A DNA stretch of 64,000 bases, from contig MPNL01000005.1 in NCBI GenBank assembly GCA_002239005.1, positions 1 to 64,000 on the forward strand. Direction: 5' to 3'. Under the pieces are notes generated by a model. The model had not been told where the DNA came from and did not search any database. It was given only the letters and a program-made list of their open reading frames with translations. Position numbers and translations under genes: made by a program. Every line of letters begins with the position of its first letter. Within the stretch, counting starts at the first letter, position 1. This document shows, piece by piece, positions 25,939-34,747 of the stretch. This DNA comes from Truepera sp. bin119 (GTDB taxonomy: Bacteria; Deinococcota; Deinococci; Deinococcales; Trueperaceae).

Positions 25939-27465
25939 TTGAAACGAGCCCTTCGACCAGTCATCGGCCTGATCGCCACCCTCGGTCTCATGCTCCCTCT
26001 GGGGGGCCTAGCCCAAGAGGTCGAGCCCGAGGTTCGCGCGGCCTACTTCCGGGACTTCCGCAATCTGGATCCGGCACACCTGCCGGGCTCGCCCGATTAC
26101 CAGATCGCCATGAACGTTTACAGCGGGCTGGTCCGCTACAAGCTCGGCTCGACCGAGGTCGAAGCAGACCTGGCCGAGGTCTGGGAGATCTCCGACGACG
26201 GCCTGGTCTACACCTTCTACCTGCGTAACGATGTGCAGTGGCACCACGGCTACGGGCGGTTCACCGCCCACGACGTCAAGTACACCTTCGAGCGGGTGCT
26301 CGATCCTGCGGAGGAGTCTCGCTACCGGGCCGGCATGTCTCTCATCGAATCGGTCGAGGTCATCGACGACTTTACGGTTCGGCTCACCCTCAGCAAGCCC
26401 TCCGCCTCGTTCCTGACCACCCAGCTGGCGTTCCGGCCCGGTTATATGGTCAACCGGCAGGCGATCGAGGATTTCGGCGAGGACTATTCGTTCAATCCGG
26501 TCGGGACCGGGCCGTTCCAGTTCGTCAGCTACACCCCGAGGGAGAACCTGATCCTGGAGGCCTTCTCGGACTTCTACCGGGGTGAGCCGGCGGTCAAGAG
26601 GATCGTCTGGAACATCATACCGGACGAGACCGTCGCCGCTCTGGCCCTCCAGCGTGACGAGGTGAACTACATGATCCCCCGCGACGTGGAGGTGTGGCAG
26701 AACCTCAAGGCCGCTACCGGGATCGCCATGACCGAGACCGTCACCACCGGCTACTGGCACTACACCTTTAACACCTCGCGGTCGCCCTTCGACAACGTCC
26801 TGGTAAGGCGGGCTGTCGCCCACGCGATTAACAAGCAGCTCTTTGTCGACGCCCTGCTGGAAGGGCTGGGGGCGCCGGCCAACACCGTCATCGCCAACGG
26901 CATGATCGGCCACACCGACGATGTAGCCACCTACGACTACGATCCCGAACAGGCTCGGCTTCTCCTCGCCGACGCCGGTTACCCCGCTGGCCTCAGTGCG
27001 AACGTCGTCTATGATGGCGGCAGCCGGTTCGCGGCGCTCCTGGCTACGGCCCTGCAGGGGTGGCTGGCCGAGGTCGGGATCGAACTCGAGTTGATCGGCG
27101 TCGAGGCGGGTGCCTGGACCGCCAGGCGTCAGTCGGGCGACTACGACATCACCATCAGCGGTGTCACCCGCGCCGATCCGGACCAGATCCTGACCGAGCA
27201 GTTCCACTCCACTAACTTCCCGCCCGGCGGCAACCAGTCGTTCTACGGGGCTATCGACGACCTCATTGAGGCCCAGCGGGTGGCGGTGAGCAACGAGGAG
27301 CGGGCCTCTATCCTGGTCGAAATCCAGCAGCGGATCGCCGAGGATGTGCCCGAACTGCCGGTGTTCCAGCCGGTGTACGTTACCGCCTACGCCGACTACC
27401 TCTCCGGGGACGCCCCCAATCACATCCACTGGATGACGCTGTTCGAACATCTCGAGTTCCAGTAG
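25939..27465 (+). CDS. ABC importer 2: peptide/nickel-type substrate-binding protein
   Basis: Family 5 solute-binding protein (508 residues) with a signal peptide ending at GGLAQEVEPE. Typical segments are VYTFYLRNDVQWHHGYGRFTAHDV, NPVGTGPFQFVSY, and a C-terminal lobe ending in NHIHWMTLFEHLEFQ. The TTG start is supported by AAGGAGGAG just upstream. It precedes its two permeases (121 and 28 bp gaps). It is only distantly similar to the importer 1 protein, so the ligand is probably different. The upstream nitrilase-family amidase gene is 44 bp away and likely in the same operon. Confidence 0.93.
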   Translation: MKRALRPVIGLIATLGLMLPLGGLAQEVEPEVRAAYFRDFRNLDPAHLPGSPDYQIAMNVYSGLVRYKLGSTEVEADLAEVWEISDDGLVYTFYLRNDVQWHHGYGRFTAHDVKYTFERVLDPAEESRYRAGMSLIESVEVIDDFTVRLTLSKPSASFLTTQLAFRPGYMVNRQAIEDFGEDYSFNPVGTGPFQFVSYTPRENLILEAFSDFYRGEPAVKRIVWNIIPDETVAALALQRDEVNYMIPRDVEVWQNLKAATGIAMTETVTTGYWHYTFNTSRSPFDNVLVRRAVAHAINKQLFVDALLEGLGAPANTVIANGMIGHTDDVATYDYDPEQARLLLADAGYPAGLSANVVYDGGSRFAALLATALQGWLAEVGIELELIGVEAGAWTARRQSGDYDITISGVTRADPDQILTEQFHSTNFPPGGNQSFYGAIDDLIEAQRVAVSNEERASILVEIQQRIAEDVPELPVFQPVYVTAYADYLSGDAPNHIHWMTLFEHLEFQ

Positions 27466-27585
27466 CGGCTAGGCCGGCTTGGCTAAACCGACCCGGGTCG
27501 GGATGAAGCGACCGGGTGAATCGGGGGGCGGGGCAACGGTGTCGGCGTTGCCCCGCACTCTGGATTGGCAGGGTGTCGAGAGGGT

Positions 27586-28533
27586 ATGTGGAAGTACGTA
27601 CTGCGTCGATTCCTGATCACCGTCCCCACCATCTTTGGGGTCATCACGCTCGCTTTCTTGATGATCCGGCTGGCACCCGGCGACCCCGCCGAGTTGTTGC
27701 TCGGAGACTATGTGGGGATCAGCGCCGAGGTGCTCGAGGACCTCCGCAGGAAGATCGGGGTCGACCGACCCTGGTATGTCCAGTACCTCTTCTACCTGCG
27801 GGATTTCCTGACCGGCGATCTTGGGACCTCATTCCGCACCGGCCGACCGGTGCTTCAGGAGATCGTCTCCCAGTTCCCCTTCACCCTCATGCTGGCCGTC
27901 GCCGGGGTGGTCTTTGCCGTCGTTATGGGGGTGCCGACGGGCGTCTTGGCGGCCATGCGCCGCAACAGTTGGCTCGACTATATCTCCACTACCCTGGCGA
28001 TGGTCTGGGTCTCGAGCCCCAGCTTCTGGTTCGGCATCCTGCTCATCTATGTGTTCGCCTTCCTGCTGGGTTGGTTCCCGGTCTTCGGCGCCGGCAAGGG
28101 GGGCAACTGGGGGAGTCTGGCGCTGCACTTGGTGCTCCCGGCGATCGCGGTCGGGGCCCGGTCAGCGGCCCTGATCACCCGCATCTCCCGCTCCGCCATG
28201 CTGGACATTCTCAGCCTCGACTACATCCGCACGGCCCGGGCCAAGGGGGTGGTCGAGCGACTGGTGGTGTATAAGCACGCGCTGCGGAACGCTCTGATCC
28301 CCATCATCACCGTGATCGGTCTCGACATGGCCTACCTGCTAAGCGGCACTGTGATCATCGAGACCGTCTTCTCCCGCCCGGGGCTCGGCAAGTACGTTAT
28401 CGACGGGGTCTACGCTCGGGACTATTCCACCGTCCAGGGCGGCATTGTCGTCTTCGCCATCTTCGTCCTCTTGGTCAACCTCCTCGTCGATCTGAGCTAC
28501 GCCGTGATCGATCCCCGGATCCGCTACGCGTAG
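27586..28533 (+). CDS. ABC importer 2: permease (DppB type)
   Basis: Inner-membrane permease of 315 residues. It starts MWKYVLRRFLITVPTIFGVI (typical DppB start, with GAGAGGG upstream of ATG 27586) and continues with APGDPAELLLGD. The ATPase-docking loop is DYIRTARAKGVVERLVVYKHALRNALIP, and the end is SYAVIDPRIRYA. About six membrane helices. Partner of the DppC-type gene 28 bp downstream. Confidence 0.93.
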   Translation: MWKYVLRRFLITVPTIFGVITLAFLMIRLAPGDPAELLLGDYVGISAEVLEDLRRKIGVDRPWYVQYLFYLRDFLTGDLGTSFRTGRPVLQEIVSQFPFTLMLAVAGVVFAVVMGVPTGVLAAMRRNSWLDYISTTLAMVWVSSPSFWFGILLIYVFAFLLGWFPVFGAGKGGNWGSLALHLVLPAIAVGARSAALITRISRSAMLDILSLDYIRTARAKGVVERLVVYKHALRNALIPIITVIGLDMAYLLSGTVIIETVFSRPGLGKYVIDGVYARDYSTVQGGIVVFAIFVLLVNLLVDLSYAVIDPRIRYA

Positions 28534-28561
28534 TGAGAAGTCGGCCGGGCGCGTCGCCAAG

Positions 28562-29428
28562 ATGCTAGATCTCCTGCGCAGGATCTGGCTCCGCAAGAGC
28601 GCGGCCATCGGTTTGATAGTAGTTCTGCTGATCGTGCTGGTCGCCCTGCTGGCACCGCTAATCGCTCCCGAAGACCCGAATCGCCAGGACCTGATGGGGA
28701 GGCTCCAATCGCCGAATTGGGAACACTGGCTCGGCACTGACAGTTTCGGTCGTGACCAGCTCAGCCGGCTCATCTTCGGTGCCCGCATCTCGCTGATGGT
28801 GGGGGTGGTGGCGGTGGCTTTGGCCGCCTTCCTCGGCGGTGCGATCGGTCTCCTTGGCGGCTACTATGGTGGTGGGATCGATAACGTACTGATGCGGCTG
28901 ATCGACGTGCTCATGGCGTTCCCGACCCTGCTCCTGGCGATCGTGTTCCTGGCGATGCTGGGCGAGCGCCTCGGGGGGCTATCTAATATCATGGTCGCTG
29001 TGGGGGTGGCCAGCACCCCGCACTTCGCCCGCTTGGTGAGGGGGCAGGTACTCAGCATCAAGGAGCAGGATTTTGTCGAGGCGGCGCGGGCGCTTGGAGG
29101 GTCGGCCGGGCGCCTGATGGTGCGGCACATCCTGGTGAATAGCCTCTCGCCGGTGATCGTATTCGCCACGCTGCGGGTGGCGACCGTGATCCTGACCGAG
29201 GCCAGCCTGAGCTTCCTCGGCCTCGGGGTACCCCCACCGACTCCGACTTGGGGGGGGATGGTTGCGGAGGGTACCAGGTTCCTGCAGCGGGCGCCCTGGC
29301 TATCCCTGATCCCCGGGGTGGCCATCATGGTTACGGTGCTGGCCTTTAACCTCTTCGGGGACGGCCTCCGCGACGCCCTCGATCCCAAACTCAGAGGGGT
29401 CGGTGACGTCTCGGCCCGCGAGTACTGA
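28562..29428 (+). CDS. ABC importer 2: permease (DppC type)
   Basis: Second permease, 288 residues, with WLGTDSFGRDQLSRLIFGAR, the docking loop QDFVEAARALGGSAGRLMVRH and the ending LFGDGLRDALDPKLRG. Again no ATPase genes follow; the next 630 bp hold no clear gene. The importer would need ATPase subunits encoded elsewhere. Confidence 0.93.
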   Translation: MLDLLRRIWLRKSAAIGLIVVLLIVLVALLAPLIAPEDPNRQDLMGRLQSPNWEHWLGTDSFGRDQLSRLIFGARISLMVGVVAVALAAFLGGAIGLLGGYYGGGIDNVLMRLIDVLMAFPTLLLAIVFLAMLGERLGGLSNIMVAVGVASTPHFARLVRGQVLSIKEQDFVEAARALGGSAGRLMVRHILVNSLSPVIVFATLRVATVILTEASLSFLGLGVPPPTPTWGGMVAEGTRFLQRAPWLSLIPGVAIMVTVLAFNLFGDGLRDALDPKLRGVGDVSAREY

Positions 29429-30057
29429 GGTTCGCCTGCAGGGCCGGTCTTCCGGTCGCTCTACTACCAAGTCGCGACCGTTCGCGAGGGTGCCACTCTG
29501 GCGGTCGGCCTCCTGCACTGAGCGTCAGGATGTTGAGGGGAAGCGACCTTGGCAAGACTCCTCGCCGCATGGGAGGGTGAGAGTATCGAGACTCCGTTTG
29601 GGATTGTCGAGGCCGATATAGCGTCGAGCTTGGCGAACCGGTCGTTACCGACGAAGGGGAGGAGTTCTTGAGGTCGTAGGTCGCGACCGCTCCGTCTCGA
29701 ACTCGCTCCTGGGGAGGAGGACCGAGAAGGGTGGGGGCGAAGGTGTGGTGACTGTGACTGCACCGATGTCACTGCGCTCGCACGGTTCGGAGAGCTAGCG
29801 AGGATGGTTCTGCAACGCTGTCTCTCCCAACTGACGAAGATCCCCGAGTTGCCCGGGGTCAGGCTGATCGCTATCCGCCCCCATTGGGGGGAGGAACGGC
29901 TATTATATGAGCGGCAGGCGACCTAAAACGGGACCACCTTCGGCGCTTGAGGAGATGCTGGCCCTGAGTGGAGGTCCAGGATATCGATCAATCCCCTATC
30001 CTAAGGGGACGCCCCCAGACCATCTTTTAAGGTCTCGGCCAGGGAGAGGAGCTCAAG
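29429..30057. other. Intergenic region upstream of the large gene cluster
   Basis: About 630 bp. A short frame from ATG 29907 (MSGRRPKTGPPSALEEMLAL...) runs into the following gene in another frame and could be a small leader peptide or chance. A perfect GCCCCC/GGGGGG hairpin lies near 29877-29892 and CCCCT/AGGGG near 29995-30006. ATTATAT at 29902 could be part of a promoter. A strong ribosome binding site (AGGGAGAGGAG) precedes the GTG at 30058. The promoter of the 19-kb cluster is probably here. Confidence 0.4.
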
Positions 30058-31338
30058 GTGCGCGAAATCGCCTTTCGTCCGGTGGTTACCCAGGAGATGA
30101 AAGAGGCTGTGATCCGGGCACTCGAGAGCGGCCGCTACATCCGCACCGACCCGGACAGCGACTCTGAAGGGAAGCGGTTCGAGAGCGAGCTCGCAACCTT
30201 CTTTAGAGCCCCCGACGGTCGGGTCCCCAAGATTGCCAATCTGAGTTCCGGCACCGCAGCCATGCACCTCGCTTGGCTGGTCTACGGCGTGGGGCCCGGC
30301 GACGAGGTGATCATCCCTGCCAACACCTTTAGCAGTGTGGCCGATTGCGTCTGGCTGGTAGGTGCCGACCCGGTAGCGGTCGATGTTGAGGAGGATACCT
30401 CGAACCTCGACCCGGACGCCCTGGAGGTGGCGATCACCCCTCGCACCCGGGCTGTCATGCCGGTCCACACCGCCGGTCACCCGGCCGATATGGACCGGAT
30501 CATGGCGATTGCGGAGCGCCACGACCTGCTGGTGATCGAGGATGCCTGCCAGGCGGTCGGTGCCCGCCACCTTGAACGGGCGGTAGGCACCATCGGAGCT
30601 ATGGGCTGCTACAGCTTCGTGCAGAATAAGGCGATGACCACCGGGGGCGAGGGGGGTGCCGTCGGGTCGTTCGATACCGAGAAGGTCCAGCGGGTGTTCG
30701 ACCTCGCCAACCACGCCCGGGGCAAGGGCTTCCGCCGGGGGGGGCGGGGCGGCGTTTCGGTACCGAAGAGGTCCAGGGGGGTTTCCGCCTCGCCAACCCC
30801 CGCCGGGGGAAGGGCTTCCCGCGGGGGGGGGCGGGCCGGCGACGCCTACCGTTCGGTCGAGCACGATGGGGTCGGCTACCTCTACCGCCAGTCCGAACTC
30901 CTCACAGCCGTCGGCCGGGTGCAGCTTCGCCTCCTCCCCGGATGGATCGAAGAGCGCCGTCGCTGGGCGGAGCAGTACCATGAGCGGCTCGCCGACCTCG
31001 ACATCGAGATCGGCCTGCCGGCCGAGCGCGACTACGCCTACCACGCCTACGTCCGCTTCCAGATCCGGGCTCCAAGGCGCGACGACCTGAAGCGTTTCCT
31101 CATGGAGCGGGGCGTCCAGACCAAGGTCCACTACCCGACCCCGATTCACTTGGACCGCCTCTACCGGGAGCGTTACGGCGCCCGGGAGGGTCAGAATCCT
31201 GTCACCGAGAGGCTGGCGCAGCACACCCTGTCGCTACCCCTCTACCCGCAGATGAGTGAGGACGACGTCGACTATGTGGTCAGGGCCATTCGTGAGTTCT
31301 ACGCGAAGATTCCGACCCCGGTCTCAGCATCGGTGTAA
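30058..31338 (+). CDS. DegT/DnrJ/EryC1 aminotransferase 1, with an inserted degenerate duplication
   Basis: Fold-type I PLP enzyme of the sugar aminotransferase (SMAT) family, which aminates keto-sugars (or, in some members, related substrates). It has NLSSGTAAMHLAW, the PANTFSSVAD segment, VIEDACQAVGARHL with the PLP aspartate, and the lysine in CYSFVQNKAMTTGGEGG. Residues about 231-260 form a garbled, G/R-rich insertion that copies the preceding 29 residues in another frame (DNA offset 86 bp). Without it the protein is of normal length. The total insertion keeps the frame, so the gene reads through. GTG start with AGGGAGAGGAG upstream. First gene of the large cluster. Confidence 0.85.
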   Translation: MREIAFRPVVTQEMKEAVIRALESGRYIRTDPDSDSEGKRFESELATFFRAPDGRVPKIANLSSGTAAMHLAWLVYGVGPGDEVIIPANTFSSVADCVWLVGADPVAVDVEEDTSNLDPDALEVAITPRTRAVMPVHTAGHPADMDRIMAIAERHDLLVIEDACQAVGARHLERAVGTIGAMGCYSFVQNKAMTTGGEGGAVGSFDTEKVQRVFDLANHARGKGFRRGGRGGVSVPKRSRGVSASPTPAGGRASRGGGRAGDAYRSVEHDGVGYLYRQSELLTAVGRVQLRLLPGWIEERRRWAEQYHERLADLDIEIGLPAERDYAYHAYVRFQIRAPRRDDLKRFLMERGVQTKVHYPTPIHLDRLYRERYGAREGQNPVTERLAQHTLSLPLYPQMSEDDVDYVVRAIREFYAKIPTPVSASV

Positions 31339-31349
31339 GGGGGCTGGTA

Positions 31350-32231
31350 GTGAGCAGCGGTGCCTGGCGCGAGCGGTACGTCGATATCGACGGAGTGAGG
31401 ACCCACTACCTTGAGGCCGGTGAGGGGGAGACCATCCTGCTCATCCATGGGGGCGGGGTGTGGAGTTGTGCCGAGCTTAACTACGGTCCGGTATTCCCCT
31501 GCCTGAGCGACCACTTCCGGGTCGTTGCGGTGGACGTTCCAGGCTTCGGACTCACCGACGGCCGGGCGCCCCAGCATTTCTCCGAGACGGCCAGGGGCGA
31601 CTTTCTGGTCAGATTCCTGCGCAGCCTCGGAACGAAGGTCCATCTCGGCGGGAACTCGGTCGGCGGCTGGCTGGCTCTCTACCTCGCTCTCGAGGTGCCT
31701 GAGCTAGTCCAGAGCCTCCACCTGATCAACAGCGGCAGTGTCGTGGTCAGCGACCGCAGAGACGACGACGAGACCCGTTACGACCCCCGCTGGGCGGTTC
31801 CGGCGACCCGTCCTACCGCCGCCTGGGTCCGCCGGGAGTTGCGCGAGTTCTACCTTAACAGCGCTGTCATCACCGACGAACGGGTCGAGCTCACCCTGGC
31901 GATGGCCAGTCGCAACTACGACTTCGCTGTGGCACGTCAGCTGGCGACCGGCACCACTTCCGAGGAGCGCAACCGCTACCTCTGGTATCGGGGCAGGCCC
32001 ATCTCTGAACATGTGGGGACTTTGGCCATGCCGGTTCTGGTCAGTTGGAGTCGGGAGAATCGGGGGGCCTCGGTGGCCCAGGCGCTCCCCACTTTCGACC
32101 GGCTCGCCGCCGCTGAGATGCACGTCTGGGTGGGGGCGGGCCATCATGTGCAGGTCGAGTACCCCGAGAGTTGGTCGGCAGTGGTGAGGACCTTCATCGA
32201 GACCCGGGCTGGGCCTGGTGGGCGGCGGTGA
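31350..32231 (+). CDS. Alpha/beta-fold hydrolase
   Basis: A 293-residue alpha/beta hydrolase of the C-C bond hydrolase/haloperoxidase-like class. It has the oxyanion-hole HGGGVWS, nucleophile elbow GGNSVGGW (serine), a cap region in the middle, and the catalytic histidine in VGAGHHVQVEYP. It resembles meta-cleavage product hydrolases in layout. The GTG start lies 11 bp after DegT 1, and the stop overlaps the next start (TGATG). Its place between two DegT genes suggests it removes an ester or acyl group from the same intermediate. Confidence 0.85.
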   Translation: MSSGAWRERYVDIDGVRTHYLEAGEGETILLIHGGGVWSCAELNYGPVFPCLSDHFRVVAVDVPGFGLTDGRAPQHFSETARGDFLVRFLRSLGTKVHLGGNSVGGWLALYLALEVPELVQSLHLINSGSVVVSDRRDDDETRYDPRWAVPATRPTAAWVRRELREFYLNSAVITDERVELTLAMASRNYDFAVARQLATGTTSEERNRYLWYRGRPISEHVGTLAMPVLVSWSRENRGASVAQALPTFDRLAAAEMHVWVGAGHHVQVEYPESWSAVVRTFIETRAGPGGRR

Positions 32232-33346
32232 TGACTGCCCCACGCCGCGTTGAGCAGCGCCTGACCGTCATCGATGATCAGATCCGGAATAAGGTCCTCG
32301 AGGTCCTCGAGCAGACCCCCTACTACGCCGGGCCGGAGACTGCGGCCTTCGAGCGGGAGGTGGCGGCCTATTGCGAGACGGGCTGCGGGGTCGCCGCCAA
32401 CTCGGGCACCTCCGCCCTGCTTCTCGCTCTGATGGCCCTCGGTGTCGGTTCGGGCGATGAGGTCATCCTGCCGACCCACACCTTCGTTTCGGTCCTCGAG
32501 TCGGTCCTGGCGGTCGGTGCCACACCGGTACTTAGCGATGTTGAGCAGGATGGCAACTTGAGCCGAGACATTGTCGAGCGGCACCTGAGCGGCCGGACCC
32601 GGGCGCTGATCCCCGTGCACATGTACGGTCATCCGGTCGAGATGGATCCGGTCCTGGAGTTGGCGCGGGAGCGCGACCTGTTGGTAATCGAGGACGCTGC
32701 CCACGCCCTGGGTGCCCGCTACCGGGGGCGGCGCGTCGGGGGGCTGGGTCACGTCGGCTTCTTCAGCTTCGCCGGCAAGTCGATCACCGTCTGCGGCCAG
32801 GCCGGCATGGCGGTCACGGGAGCGGCGGAGTTGGCCGAGACCATGGCGTCGCTGCGGGTCCACGGCTGGCGGCAGCGCCTAGGCAACGTCTGGCACGTAG
32901 CCGAGCACGTCGGCCTCAACTTAAGGACCAGCGAACTCCTCTCCGCCATCGGCCGACTGAATCTCACTAGACTAGACGGCTGGACCGCGGCCCGGACCGC
33001 CAACGCCACCCAGCTCTCGGCGCTGCTGGCCGAGCGCGAAGTCCCGGTCGAAATCCCCCGAGCCCGCGACGGTTGTGAGCCCGGCTGGCTCCACTACGTG
33101 ATCCGGGCGCCGCAGCGCGACGAACTGAAGGCGTTCTTAGCGGAGCGGGGCGTCGAGACCAACATTCACTACCGGCTGCCGCTGCACCGGCAGCCCGCCT
33201 TCGCGGAGTTCTCACCCGGGCCGCAGGCGTTTCCCGTCGCGGAAGGGCTCTTGCGCGAGATCCTGACGCTGCCTTCGCACCCCTGGCTGTCCGGCGACGA
33301 TCTCCACTACATAGCCGATATGGTCGCGGCCTTCTACCGCAGCTGA
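32231..33346 (+). CDS. DegT/DnrJ/EryC1 aminotransferase 2
   Basis: A 371-residue DegT-family PLP enzyme, complete. It shows CGVAANSGTSALLLALMALG, LPTHTFVSVLESVLAVGATP, VIEDAAHALGARYRGRR and the lysine in FFSFAGKSITVCGQAGM. The ATG at 32231 shares one base with the upstream stop. Sequence divergence from DegT 1 and 3 is large, so the three are not a recent duplication and probably act on different substrates or form a mixed complex. Confidence 0.92.
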   Translation: MTAPRRVEQRLTVIDDQIRNKVLEVLEQTPYYAGPETAAFEREVAAYCETGCGVAANSGTSALLLALMALGVGSGDEVILPTHTFVSVLESVLAVGATPVLSDVEQDGNLSRDIVERHLSGRTRALIPVHMYGHPVEMDPVLELARERDLLVIEDAAHALGARYRGRRVGGLGHVGFFSFAGKSITVCGQAGMAVTGAAELAETMASLRVHGWRQRLGNVWHVAEHVGLNLRTSELLSAIGRLNLTRLDGWTAARTANATQLSALLAEREVPVEIPRARDGCEPGWLHYVIRAPQRDELKAFLAERGVETNIHYRLPLHRQPAFAEFSPGPQAFPVAEGLLREILTLPSHPWLSGDDLHYIADMVAAFYRS

Positions 33347-33416
33347 GCAGGGAGAGTTCTAGGCTGCCTGCACCGAGCACGCCCCCTACCGGCTGTCGCT
33401 GGCGAAAGGAGTAGCG

Positions 33417-33590
33417 ATGAAGAGAGTCCGTATATACCCCGCTCCTCATCCTGGCCTGTCTAGTCCAGTTCGAAACCCTGCTCGACCTCGACCGCTGCGG
33501 ACTATGTTCCCCCTGAGCGGCCCTGCTAAGTTTCCGGGCGGGTGCGGAGTCGGAATCGACTCGGCACCCGCTTCGCGGCGGGGCTCATGA
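33417..33590 (+). CDS. Candidate small protein translationally coupled to DegT 3
   Basis: A 57-codon frame with a strong GAAAGGAG ribosome binding site five bases before its ATG. Its TGA stop overlaps the ATG of the next gene (ATGA). These two features argue for translation. The product (MKRVRIYPAPHPGLSSPVR...) is proline/arginine-rich and unlike anything I know. In a neighbouring frame the same DNA reads TPLLILACLVQFETLLDLD, which resembles a signal-peptide start, so this may instead be a decayed gene with a frameshift just after codon 6. Either reading is uncertain. Confidence 0.3.
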   Translation: MKRVRIYPAPHPGLSSPVRNPARPRPLRTMFPLSGPAKFPGGCGVGIDSAPASRRGS

Positions 33591-34747
33591 ACGTCCCGAT
33601 CCGTTACCGGGTGACCTGGACCCCGTTCGACGCGGAGATGCGCGAGGCGCTGCTGCGGCCGGTCCCGGGGCCGATCCACTACGACGGTCCCGAGGTCGAG
33701 GCCTTCGAGGCCGAGGCGGCGGCCTACCTGGGAGTCGACCACGCCGTGGCGGTTGCCTCGGGCACCGCCGCTCTCCATCTGGCGCTGCTGGCCCTCGACA
33801 TCGGCCCGGGCGACGAGGTGCTGATGGGGGCCAACGCCTATGTGGCCCTGCCCGAATGCACACTCCAACTCGGGGCGCAGCCGGTCTACTGCGACGTGCA
33901 CGCGGAGACGGCGAACCCCGACCGGGAACTCCTCGAGCCGCTGGTGAGCGACCGGAGCAAGGCGATCCTGATCGTCCACTACTTTGGCAACCCCGTCGAC
34001 CTCGATCCGATCCTCGAGCTGGCGCGTGAGCGCGACCTGTTCGTCATCGAAGATGTCGCCCACGCCCTCGGCGGGGAGTACAAGGGACGGAAGCTGGGCA
34101 CCCTTGGCGACATCGGCTTCGCCAGCTTCGCCCGCAAGATCATCCACGTTGCGGGCCAGGGGGGGATGGCCTTTAGCGGTCGTGCCGACCTAGCCGACCG
34201 GATGCGGAGGCTGCGCAAGCACGGTTGGGAGCTTGGCGATGAGGAGCTGACCCGGATCAGTGAACTCGGCTACAACTATTCGTTCAGCGAGTGCCTCGCC
34301 GCCGTCGGCCGGGTCGGCCTCTCCCGGATCGAGCGGTACTGGCAGGAACGGGAGCGGAACGCGCTGCGCTTTAGTCGCGCCCTGGAGGGGCTCGGGGTTC
34401 CGGCGCGTCCCCTGCTCGCCTCCCCCTGGGGCCGCCATGGTCGACTCCACTACGTGATCCGGGTGCCGCGGCGGGATGAACTCAAGAGCTACCTCGCCGA
34501 CCGGGGGGTCGAGTGCAAGGTCCACTACCGGCAACCCGTCTACCGGCTACCCCACTATCTGGCCCGGTCGGGGCGGGACCCGGGCCCTCGGCCGGTAACC
34601 GACCGCCTTGCCAGGGAGATGATCACCCTCCCCAGCCATCCCGATATGGGAGAGGGGGTCGACGAGATTGTGGATATGATAGCGGAGTTCTACGCTACGA
34701 CCTCAGGCGAGAGCTGGGGAGAGGAAGGGAGAGTACGAGATGGATGA
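33587..34747 (+). CDS. DegT/DnrJ/EryC1 aminotransferase 3
   Basis: A 386-residue DegT-family enzyme. It shows AVASGTAALHLALLALDIG, LMGANAYVALPECTLQLGA, VIEDVAHALGGEYKGRK and the PLP lysine in FASFARKIIHVAGQGG. ATG at 33587 (MNVPIRYRVTW) was preferred over the upstream GTG because of the ATGA overlap with the small frame and family length. It ends inside the start of the M28-like gene (8-bp overlap). It probably transfers an amino group to a keto-sugar or similar carbonyl. Confidence 0.92.
   Translation: MNVPIRYRVTWTPFDAEMREALLRPVPGPIHYDGPEVEAFEAEAAAYLGVDHAVAVASGTAALHLALLALDIGPGDEVLMGANAYVALPECTLQLGAQPVYCDVHAETANPDRELLEPLVSDRSKAILIVHYFGNPVDLDPILELARERDLFVIEDVAHALGGEYKGRKLGTLGDIGFASFARKIIHVAGQGGMAFSGRADLADRMRRLRKHGWELGDEELTRISELGYNYSFSECLAAVGRVGLSRIERYWQERERNALRFSRALEGLGVPARPLLASPWGRHGRLHYVIRVPRRDELKSYLADRGVECKVHYRQPVYRLPHYLARSGRDPGPRPVTDRLAREMITLPSHPDMGEGVDEIVDMIAEFYATTSGESWGEEGRVRDG

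Noticed and set aside
29907-30167. 86-residue frame before DegT 1
   Set aside because: Its second half is out-of-frame DegT coding sequence and the first half has no recognisable features; mentioned in the intergenic entry only.
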